Shown: piece by piece, positions 54,229 to 61,119 of the stretch
Position numbering within the stretch: position 1 is the stretch's first letter
Layout of the letters: each line of letters opens with the position of its first letter
Source of the DNA: CAZVGZ01 sp964627605
Lineage (GTDB): Bacteria > Latescibacterota > MWCZ01 > CAZVGZ01
Assembly: GCA_964627605.1 (NCBI GenBank)
Contig: CAZVGZ010000015.1
Span: 20,722-84,721, forward strand
Direction: 5' to 3'
Length of the DNA: 64,000 nt
Program-made: the position numbers and the translations under genes
Notes under the pieces: generated by a model
Told to the model about the DNA's origin: nothing
The model's database searches: none
Seen by the model: only the letters and a program-made list of their open reading frames with translations

Positions 54229-55133
54229 GCGAACGCTCCGTTCTGGGTAAATATCTCCGCGCACCTGTCGCAAACCCCAGCTTCCGGGTCCCATTCTGGA
54301 AAATCTTCGAGCACGGCTCTACGCATTGATGCCACAGAGGCATCGTCAGCCCACGAGGTCGTGGGAAAGCCGCACAGAGGGCACGGTTCGCCACGTCTGG
54401 CCCGTGCCAGTTTGGTTTCAATCCCCAGACCACTGAGCACTTTTTCCGGCTGCTCGGCGGCGTGGACAAGAGCGGCATAGCTGACGCTTCCTGCGCATGT
54501 GGATTGCGTAAGCTCGACTGCGTCGTCCAGCGGCACGCCAAACCAGGTCGCCACATCGGAAGATGCTAGCTCCAGCCCAGCAGGTGATGCGCAACCGATG
54601 CTATTGAGGCGTTTGGCGAGTGTCGCGCTCCACAACACCCCCAACCTTCCGATAGCCTGTTTGCGCCCCGCTGGTGATTTGCTCTGTGGTTCATGATCGG
54701 GATCATAGCCAAAACCGGGATCAACCAGATCATTCAGACGCCCGATCTCAATCTCTATGAACTCGACAAAGTCCGCTTCTGTGAAATGTGTTGCGCGAAT
54801 AGCCAGAGCCGCATGCCTGGGCTTGCCATCGGCTTGCCTGAGCATATCTGCGCCCTCCTGGGTCGGACTGTTGGCAGCAACGAGACGCAAGCTGTCGAGC
54901 TCTTTGGGTAGGTCGGCGTATCGCCCGATCGCGGTCTCAATCGGCGCTGCACACTTCCACTTTTCGAACGTCAAAGTTGCGATGCGAGCGAAGGCAGCTG
55001 GCCTCTCGGACATCGGCAACCCGTAAGCTGGTTCAGCGCTCTCATGCGCTTCTTCCGCGCGGTCCCCAACAGCGAGGAGTGCGACAACATCGGCGGCAAA
55101 GGACGGCTCGACGACCACCTTAATGGCGTGCAT
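54225..55133 (-). CDS. Protein of unknown function with C-terminal CXXC pair
   Basis: 302 residues if ATG 55133 is used (13 bases after the preceding stop); a TTG start at 55214 would overlap the previous gene. It is helical, with EKWKCAAPIETAIGRYADLP and TEADFVEFIEIEIGRLNDLV; the latter stretch resembles the helical bundle of TorD-type chaperones. The C-terminal 60 residues contain GEPCPLCGFPTTSW and VCDRCAEIFTQNG, a likely zinc site. No signal peptide. No confident family assignment. Being second in the operon before the ferredoxin and alpha subunit, it may be a cofactor or assembly protein. Confidence 0.65.
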   Translation of the reverse strand: MHAIKVVVEPSFAADVVALLAVGDRAEEAHESAEPAYGLPMSERPAAFARIATLTFEKWKCAAPIETAIGRYADLPKELDSLRLVAANSPTQEGADMLRQADGKPRHAALAIRATHFTEADFVEFIEIEIGRLNDLVDPGFGYDPDHEPQSKSPAGRKQAIGRLGVLWSATLAKRLNSIGCASPAGLELASSDVATWFGVPLDDAVELTQSTCAGSVSYAALVHAAEQPEKVLSGLGIETKLARARRGEPCPLCGFPTTSWADDASVASMRRAVLEDFPEWDPEAGVCDRCAEIFTQNGAFA

Positions 55134-55146
55134 GGGGGTGCTGGGT

Positions 55147-55446
55147 TCAGACACAATCCAGCCCGTCTGATGCTGCGCCAGAAAGGAGAACGCCTGCGTG
55201 TGTTTGTGATCCAATGGGAGCTGCTAAAGGGTCGTGTTTGGCGCTTAGGTCAGCTTTGGCGTCAATGACCGCATCCCTGGCATGGCAGAGGTCTGTTTCC
55301 AAAACACGGGGGTCGGTGTCAGAGGTCGGCGAACAAGTTTGGGAACAGCAAACAGCGACGGTGGCACCAGTGAGGTCAACTACTCTCACAATGGCGACCG
55401 CAACAATCACCCAGACGACCACAGGGACGAGAATTCGCGTCCGCAT
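55147..55446 (-). CDS. Small exported or membrane-anchored protein, first gene of the operon
   Basis: 99 residues. The ATG has an excellent ribosome site (GAGAGGAG) and lies about 137 bases after the operon promoter's -10 box. The N terminus is one hydrophobic helix (RILVPVVVWVIVAVAIVRVV), followed by VAVCCSQTCSPTSDTDP with three cysteines and a polar tail with another Cys at the end (DGLDCV). It could be an exported redox-active or metal-binding peptide. No family recognised. Its position as the leader gene of the molybdoenzyme operon is the only functional hint. Confidence 0.6.
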   Translation of the reverse strand: MRTRILVPVVVWVIVAVAIVRVVDLTGATVAVCCSQTCSPTSDTDPRVLETDLCHARDAVIDAKADLSAKHDPLAAPIGSQTHAGVLLSGAASDGLDCV

Positions 55447-55582
55447 GGCGCACTCCTCTCACGATGCTCCCGGCGGTACGCGTGAGACTGGCCGTATCGC
55501 TATACCCGTACTGGGGTGTTTCTGAACCAGAATGTAGCCGCAATGTTTGCGGGAAGTTTGTGTGTTTTTTGAACCACGGGAG

Positions 55583-55611
55583 AGTATGTCATATCCCGAT
55601 GTGCATGTCAA
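55583..55611 (-). promoter_or_regulatory. Sigma-70-like promoter of the molybdoenzyme/cytochrome operon
   Basis: On the minus strand TTGACA (55611-55606), a 17-base spacer, then CATACT (55588-55583). The -35 is perfect and the -10 has one mismatch. It points at the first gene of the 15-gene operon, leaving a leader of about 130 bases. Confidence 0.7.
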
Positions 55612-56687
55612 GAGGGTCCTTGAAGGGAATAAACCGGGCCGCATAACAGCAACTTTGCGGTAGAGAAACGGACTGTCCAGCGGATGGTTGGAACGGTGCG
55701 GTATACCGGCCTAACATCAATAAATAATGCTGTTTGCGGCCAAGCTAGCGTGCTCGAATACTCGTGGTGCCGATGGGAAATCGCTCCCCGACGCACACAC
55801 GCGAGGGCGGCAAACTAATCCCACCAGGCTCACCGATTCTTCAGGCATCGTGAGCAGATCTGCATTCCCTCGCTCTCCTCACCCGTCCGCCGATCTGCGG
55901 TTTGTCTCAGCGCCATCGCGGTAATATCTTCTCGCGTGAGTCACCAGATAGTGACCAGGGATGAGGTCTGTCCCTTCACGTATGTGGGAATTGGTGGGCG
56001 CTTAGAGCCTGCTATGTGGCTGATCCGCAACCCTCTGCTTGGCGTAGAAATATGAACCCGCTGGAGGCTTAGCGGTGTGGAAAAGCGTCTGATCAGTGCG
56101 ACTATATAGACCTGTAGTTTGTGAGCTACCTATCTTGATTCGGTTCGTTCACTCTTGCCAACCAGACGGTGTGTGGTCGTTGGAGGCCTCAACTGGCCCA
56201 TCACAGCAGTGCCCTACACTATAGTCGCGTTCAGTAGACCCGTGGTCTCCGAAAAGAACCGGCAGTCTCACCTAAAGCGCTGAGATTGATCCGCGACGGA
56301 ATGGACGATATTCGTCATATTGCTCCTATTCCAGCGACGCGGTAAAGCTGTTCTCAATCGGAGGTCTGTCTTCTTCTACTGTTTGGGGCTCTGGTGATCG
56401 CAGGCGTTGGGAATTGGGTTGGACTCGCGTGAACACGGGCCTAAATTAAAACAGATTAGAGCGTGTGATGTTCTTTGTGGGGATTCCAGAGTATTGGAGA
56501 GGTGTAGCGATTGGGCAAAGCACGAAGTTCCGTAGCATCTTCGTCTACGGCTGCTAGACACGCCGATGGACGCCGGTTTGGCTCAGGGAGCCAAAAATTA
56601 GGAAGACTAATGATGGCACGGCGGGGTTCTGTGGGAGGTGGCTGGACGGCAAGGATACATCAAGGTTCGCGTGATCGTCAAACAAAG
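55612..56687. other. Stretch without recognisable genes upstream of the operon promoter
   Basis: Open frames here are short, on both strands, with no motif or ribosome site I trust. No CRISPR or repeat array was seen. It begins the accessory region that continues to the right edge. Confidence 0.5.
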
Positions 56688-56714
56688 AAGGCTTACGGGG
56701 AACCGTAAGGCCTT
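56688..56714. terminator. Strong hairpin, probable bidirectional terminator
   Basis: AAGGCTTACGG and CCGTAAGGCCTT pair with one bulged base around GGAA. T-rich sequence follows on both sides (GTTTCTATT on plus; CTTTGTTTG on minus). It lies immediately 3' of the tRNA-like sequence when read on the minus strand. Confidence 0.6.
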
Positions 56715-56728
56715 GTTTCTATTGAAAC

Positions 56729-56766
56729 GCGCCCATGAGGAATCGAACCTCCAGCCTGCTGAATTC
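56729..56766 (-). other. tRNA 3'-end-like fragment
   Basis: Read on the minus strand, GGAGGTTCGATTCCTC forms a T-arm with the canonical TTCGATT loop, followed by ATGGGCGC like an acceptor strand. No matching 5' acceptor, D-arm or anticodon loop (no U33) lies within 100 bases. It is therefore not an intact tRNA. It may be a remnant or an attachment-site copy of a tRNA 3' end. Confidence 0.4.
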
Positions 56767-56810
56767 GTAGACAATAGATAGCGAATTCGTGGCAGCAAGT
56801 TACGACATTT

Positions 56811-56903
56811 AGCATCTCGTAACAACCTATAGACAAAAGGATATAGGCCGCTGTTGACTGTCGCAGCTTTTCGCCATTTGCGGCGCCTATCGGTGGTCAA
56901 GTG
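56811..56903. repeat. Diverged direct repeat, left copy
   Basis: 93 bases starting AGCATCTCGTAACAACC that align without gaps to 59748-59840 at about 75% identity, with shared blocks TCGTAACAAC, TCGCCAT and CGGCG. The two copies flank the secreted propeller/beta-helix gene. Read on the minus strand in one frame both copies begin LTTD and share LLR followed by A-X-C, with a stop codon inside the right copy. Confidence 0.65.
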
Positions 56904-57401
56904 TACGCTGAATGTACGGTGGATATTGCCAAAATAACGCGCTGATGGTCGATACCTGGGGCAGCCTGGGCGAGGTCGTGAACATCGTGAGTTTCTAATC
57001 TCAATACGCCTAGTTATCTGGGTACAAAACATACAAACACCGCGTGCCATGTAGGGGAAGTCGATCACATGGCAGAGACCGAGGTCAATCCATAAGTTCA
57101 ATATCCAAGCCTCATTGACCACGGGATGAGTTCGGCCTCCCATTCTTCGACAGCATCGGGAGTCGCGCCCTCAAGAAGCGCTGCGAACGCCCAAAAAGGG
57201 GTTTCCGCGCATCGCCCAATGAGTAGATGAGCGATTCCCAATTTGGGTTGGCAGGAAAGCCGCCCGCGCCTACTTGGAACACTGTTCGGAACGGCACACC
57301 GACAAGTGGTGATGGCGCACACGTTGTTCCATCGCCCTAACTGCGTATCTTGGTATTCGAAACCGCCGCCGCATTGACCATAGATAGACAGGGACCGCAC
57401 A
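56904..57401. other. Non-coding or decayed stretch before the secreted protein
   Basis: No intact gene recognised. Minus-strand frames contain fragments such as LLEGATPDAVEEWEAELIPW near 57120 that look protein-like but cannot be assigned or joined to a complete gene. Confidence 0.4.
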
Positions 57402-59414
57402 ATGAAATGCCGATTTGAGATCGCCGCCATATTCCTCCTGGGGAGTGGGATCGCCGCTGCGGACAGGTTGGAACTTGTCCGACACATCAACCTGTGGGAT
57501 GGAAGTCCGATTCGCAGCTCCGACACTGCGGGGCTGACCTACCACCCACCGAGCGGACATCTTCTGATCGTGGATTCCGAGATCAGCGAATATGGCGAAA
57601 AGTCCGCCCCGAATGGCGAGCAGGTGTTCGCAGGACACAACGTCTTTGAGGCCTCTCTGGACCTAAAGATCCGCCACGACGCCTACTTTGCTCCCGCCGA
57701 CAGCGGCAGCCGAACCGAACCGGTGGGCATCGCATATAACCCCATCGACGGACATGTCTATATTTCTGACGACGATAGGAAGCGGATTTTTCGCTTTCGG
57801 TTCGACATCGGCAACCGGTTCGGTCCGCCGGTCGCTGTGACGCGTACAACTCTTAACGAGCTTTACACAGACCCCGAAGGCATCGCTTGCGACCTAAAGA
57901 CCGGTCTGCTATACGTCGCTTCAGGAAGCAAGCACGAGCGGGTGCTGAGATTCCAGTTCGACCTGGACTCAGATGCATTTGTCAAACTCGGGGAGTTCCC
58001 CGTTAAGGAGCATATTCGCGATCCCGAGGGCATAGGCGTCGATCCGGTGACCGGCAACGTATTCCTCGTTTCCACAGGCGGCATCGCCGAGTTTCAAACG
58101 AACGGTGTGTTCGTACAGTTGTTCGATTTCGAATTCTTCCAAGATCCGAACATCGCCAGTACACTGCCAGGTGGCCTGACGTTCGCCCCGTCCTCAGACG
58201 CTAACGACCATCCAGATATCTGTTCCATTTACATCTCGCATCGCGGCATCGACAACGGCCGCTTCACCGAGCAGAACACCCTTGATGGAGCCATCAGTGA
58301 AATACGGCTCGTGCGGGAGCCGAGAATAACCCATCCGGTTCGTGTGCCTGCGGACTACTCCACTATTCAGGCCGCGATCGACGCGGCATCCTACAACGAC
58401 ACGATAGTGGTGTCGCCAGGCACCTATCGGGAATCGTTGGTACTGTCCGAGAAGGATCTCACCCTCGTATCGGAGCATTTCTTAGCCGGTGATGCCAGTG
58501 TGATTGACAAGACGGTCATTGATGGCGGCGGAGCGCCGTATGCAGTGCAGATCACTAAGTCAGTCGGTCACGGCGCGACGATCAGCGGATTCACCATCCA
58601 GAACGCCGACGACGGGATTACAGCTTCTGCTCCGTTTACGGTGACCCACTGCCACGTCACAAACAACACAGACGGTATTGACTATGAAGGCGGCGGAGGC
58701 CTGGTGAGCTACAGTCGATTCACACGCAATCGCGATGACGGCATTGATCTCGACGGCCCAACGTCGGCCACCATCGAATTCTGCGATATAGAGGACAACG
58801 GCGATGACGGAATTGAGATCCGGCTCCATCCCTACTCCGGCCCGCCTTTGAAGATTCATGTCCGCAACAACACCATCGCGCGAAACGGTGAAGACGGCAT
58901 CCAGCTGATCGACTACGACACCGTGTCCGATAGGAAATTTCTAGTAGAGGGCAATGTTATCACCGGCAATGCGATGGCCGGAATCGGGTGCATGGCGGGT
59001 TCGAACACCACTGAGGATTATTCCGGCGCGCCTATCGCAGAGCAGATCCTAGTGTTTAATAACACGTTTGTCGGCAACAACCATCACCTCACTGGTGGCG
59101 CAAATCTGTTGGCGGTAAACAACGTTTTTGTGCGCGCCAAGGCTGTGGCCATCAAGAAGACGACAGGTCAGTCCAGGTTTTTCCAAAGCCTGTTCTGGGG
59201 CAATGCGATACGGCAGCTAGACTCGGACTTAGACCTGGGCGACTCTTTCTTGGTTGACCCGCTCTTGGATGCCGACTACCGACTGCTAGCGGGTAGTCCG
59301 GCGATAGACGTAGGATTCGCTCGTGCCGTGTGGCAAGGGCGTTCGATGCAGGTCGTGCCACACGCCGAATATCAAGGTGATGCACCGGATTTAGGAGCGT
59401 CAGAACACCCTTAG
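57402..59414 (+). CDS. Secreted beta-propeller plus parallel beta-helix protein
   Basis: 670 residues. A signal peptide (RFEIAAIFLLGSGIAAA) precedes an NHL/SdiA-regulated-like propeller (residues 20-310), with repeats such as EPVGIAYNPIDGHVYISDDD, DPEGIACDLKTGLLYVASGS and DPEGIGVDPVTGNVFLVST. From about residue 320 PADYSTIQAAIDAASYNDTI opens a pectin-methylesterase/NosD-type right-handed helix with coils GFTIQNADDGI, RNRDDGIDLDG, EDNGDDGIEI and NGEDGIQLID. The Asp-Asp-Gly-Ile repeats suggest calcium binding. It ends DLGASEHP without a sorting domain. The role may be glycan binding or cleavage at the surface. It is flanked by the two diverged direct repeats. Confidence 0.85.
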   Translation: MKCRFEIAAIFLLGSGIAAADRLELVRHINLWDGSPIRSSDTAGLTYHPPSGHLLIVDSEISEYGEKSAPNGEQVFAGHNVFEASLDLKIRHDAYFAPADSGSRTEPVGIAYNPIDGHVYISDDDRKRIFRFRFDIGNRFGPPVAVTRTTLNELYTDPEGIACDLKTGLLYVASGSKHERVLRFQFDLDSDAFVKLGEFPVKEHIRDPEGIGVDPVTGNVFLVSTGGIAEFQTNGVFVQLFDFEFFQDPNIASTLPGGLTFAPSSDANDHPDICSIYISHRGIDNGRFTEQNTLDGAISEIRLVREPRITHPVRVPADYSTIQAAIDAASYNDTIVVSPGTYRESLVLSEKDLTLVSEHFLAGDASVIDKTVIDGGGAPYAVQITKSVGHGATISGFTIQNADDGITASAPFTVTHCHVTNNTDGIDYEGGGGLVSYSRFTRNRDDGIDLDGPTSATIEFCDIEDNGDDGIEIRLHPYSGPPLKIHVRNNTIARNGEDGIQLIDYDTVSDRKFLVEGNVITGNAMAGIGCMAGSNTTEDYSGAPIAEQILVFNNTFVGNNHHLTGGANLLAVNNVFVRAKAVAIKKTTGQSRFFQSLFWGNAIRQLDSDLDLGDSFLVDPLLDADYRLLAGSPAIDVGFARAVWQGRSMQVVPHAEYQGDAPDLGASEHP

Positions 59415-59747
59415 CGAAAGCGTGGTGACGCCTTAGATCAGATGACACGGCACCCGGCGATTGGATTCCAGCGGCACCGCTACCTCAACTGTTATAGTGC
59501 ACCACTGAAGCGGGCATGAGTGGCTTCTGACAATAATAGCTGTTATCGGAGTTTCGGCAGCGAGCCATCGACATATTCCGCCACTCCCGAAGGACGAGCG
59601 CCGGCAATACATTGATTGCATTGAAGGCCTGAGTCCTCCCATACAACGACGCACAGAAAAACCTCTGGATTGAACCCGCACGATGCGAAGCATCATAGGA
59701 TTTTGAGGTATTTGCACCGAAGTTCTCAGCAGAGCACCGCAACACGT

Positions 59748-59840
59748 CGCATGTCGTAACAACTTATCGACAATAGGACATAGACCAAAGCTATCTGTTA
59801 CAGCGTATCGCCATCAACGGCGACTATCTGTAGTCAATGA
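59748..59840. repeat. Diverged direct repeat, right copy
   Basis: Partner of 56811-56903, same orientation, about 75% identical over 93 bases. Homology stops where TGACCTGCCCCC begins at 59838, a possible insertion-sequence end. Confidence 0.65.
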
Positions 59841-59875
59841 CCTGCCCCCCTGAAACCGGTCCGGAGTTGAGGAGG
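59838..59875 (+). other. Possible insertion-sequence terminus
   Basis: TGACCTGCCCCCCTGAAACC followed by GGTCCGG starts exactly at the edge of the right repeat. TG-initiated, C-rich ends of this kind occur in IS3-family elements. No transposase frame and no matching inverted end were found in the window. It may be a fragment. Confidence 0.2.
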
Positions 59876-59904
59876 ACGTTCCCCGGCGAGCGTTCTATCT
59901 GGGC

Positions 59905-60396
59905 TTGGGACTGCCGTCGCTACTGCAAGTGAGCATTATCAACACCACATCCCCACCGACGGTGGGCAGTGAGGCCGAGGGGCAGCCACTCATCGAAGAA
60001 GTGGCCCCGGCTCCATCGACCGGGTGGCTCCGCGACTTTTTTGTTGGGACCGCCTACGCTCAGTCTCTGCCGGTCAATAATCGAAAATTCACCGTGCGGT
60101 TCGTAGACCCCACAGTTCCAAGTTTGAAGTTGCGGTTTCTCACCGCTTCGGACAGCGTTTTGGTGTCTCGAACAATCACCCATCGAAACGCCGACTCAAT
60201 CTCGGTGCCACCGCAGGCGCAACATCTAGTCTTTACCCTTGGCAAGCGACAGCTTCGGGCCGCTATCGGCAGCGACACATCGCTGGTGGTCTACCAGGTA
60301 GTTCGTCGGTCGAAGTCAGAACTTGGGTTTCTACATGCGCTCGGCGTTAGGACCAAGGGGGATACCGAGATCCGTATTGAGCGGCTGGCAAAGTAG
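59905..60396 (+). CDS. Hypothetical protein, uncertain
   Basis: About 163 residues from a TTG; the frame is open from 59853. There is a short hydrophobic start (LGLGLPSLLQVSIINTT), then TGWLRDFFVGTAYAQSLPVN, where Ala-Tyr-Ala-Gln looks like a signal-peptidase site, then a beta-rich segment (NRKFTVRFVDPT, SLKLRFLTASDSVLVSRT, HLVFTLGKRQLRAAIG). No family recognised and no ribosome site. It could be the tail of a secreted protein whose start was lost at the IS-like junction at 59838. Confidence 0.3.
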   Translation: MGLPSLLQVSIINTTSPPTVGSEAEGQPLIEEVAPAPSTGWLRDFFVGTAYAQSLPVNNRKFTVRFVDPTVPSLKLRFLTASDSVLVSRTITHRNADSISVPPQAQHLVFTLGKRQLRAAIGSDTSLVVYQVVRRSKSELGFLHALGVRTKGDTEIRIERLAK

Positions 60397-60504
60397 TCAC
60401 CAGGGAATTGATCGGGCCAACACCTGCGGATTTTTGGTGAGGCGCTGTATCTGGGCAGAGCTGTACGAGAAATGATCTGCGGTTGTTTTGAGTGTACACC
60501 CGCC

Positions 60505-61119
60505 TTACGGGGTCTGTGTACGACTGCTGGACGCGAGCGCCTCGGAAATTTCGAGAGCATCGACAGGCCAGAAGCACTCTGAGCGCGGATGGCGGACACG
60601 TCTCTCCTCAGCGTCGGGTCGGCAGTTTAGCAGACAGTCGGTCCATGGCGCCGGAATCGCATTCAAACCGTAGGCGGCACCGAGAAGCGCACCGCAGATG
60701 GCAACGTTTGTGTCTGTGTCCCCTCCTTGCATCACAGTGTCTACGACCGCCTCCTCAAGGTTCGGCGCATTCTGGAGCTGCCATAGCGCGTTGTGGAACG
60801 CGATCAATACCCAACCTTTCTAGTGGACGAATTCTGTCGGCGGCGATTCCGCTGATTTTCTGATAATTTCCATGAGTCTGTCGTCCACATTCGCCTCACC
60901 GGCCCAGACGACGATCTGTTTGCCCAGTTCAGGCCCTCTGATCCCGGTTCGAACGGTGTGGGCAATCGCCATGACATACAGCGCATTCGCTTGCTCGCAG
61001 ACCACGTTGGGATGGGTGAAGTGGGCATCCTGCTTCGCCCATTTGGCAACCTGCTCAAGATCGTGGTTGGCGCCGAACACCCCCAACGGGCTAACGCGCA
61101 TCATGGGGGCGGGGATCAC
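60505..61119 (-). pseudogene. ADP-ribosylglycohydrolase, N-truncated with in-frame amber codon
   Basis: Translation from GTG 61119 gives RVSPLGVFGANHDLEQVAKW, HPNVVCEQANALYVMAIAHT and TEFVH, then TAG at 60820-60822, then in the same frame KGWVLIAFHNALWQLQNA, EEAVVDTVMQGGDTDTNVAI, CGALLGAAYG and CRPDAEE. GGDTDTN is the metal-binding C-terminal signature of DraG-type ADP-ribosyl hydrolases. The homologous residue at the stop is commonly Gln, so CAG to TAG explains it. The N-terminal 130 or so residues, with the other metal ligands, are missing. The GTG overlaps the permease stop in GTGA. It cannot be active as it stands. Confidence 0.8.

Noticed and set aside
56729..57000. tmRNA (ssrA) ending at the T-arm-like sequence
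   Set aside because: No tag-peptide frame, no GGXCXC-type 3' acceptor, and only a weak 6-base pairing candidate 230 bases away.
56607..57143. 178-codon minus-strand frame covering the left repeat and tRNA-like fragment
   Set aside because: Only the repeat part is shared with the right copy, where a stop interrupts it; the remainder looks random.
57098..57526. 142-codon minus-strand frame over the start of the secreted protein gene
   Set aside because: Antisense to a clear signal peptide and propeller; only a short protein-like tail.
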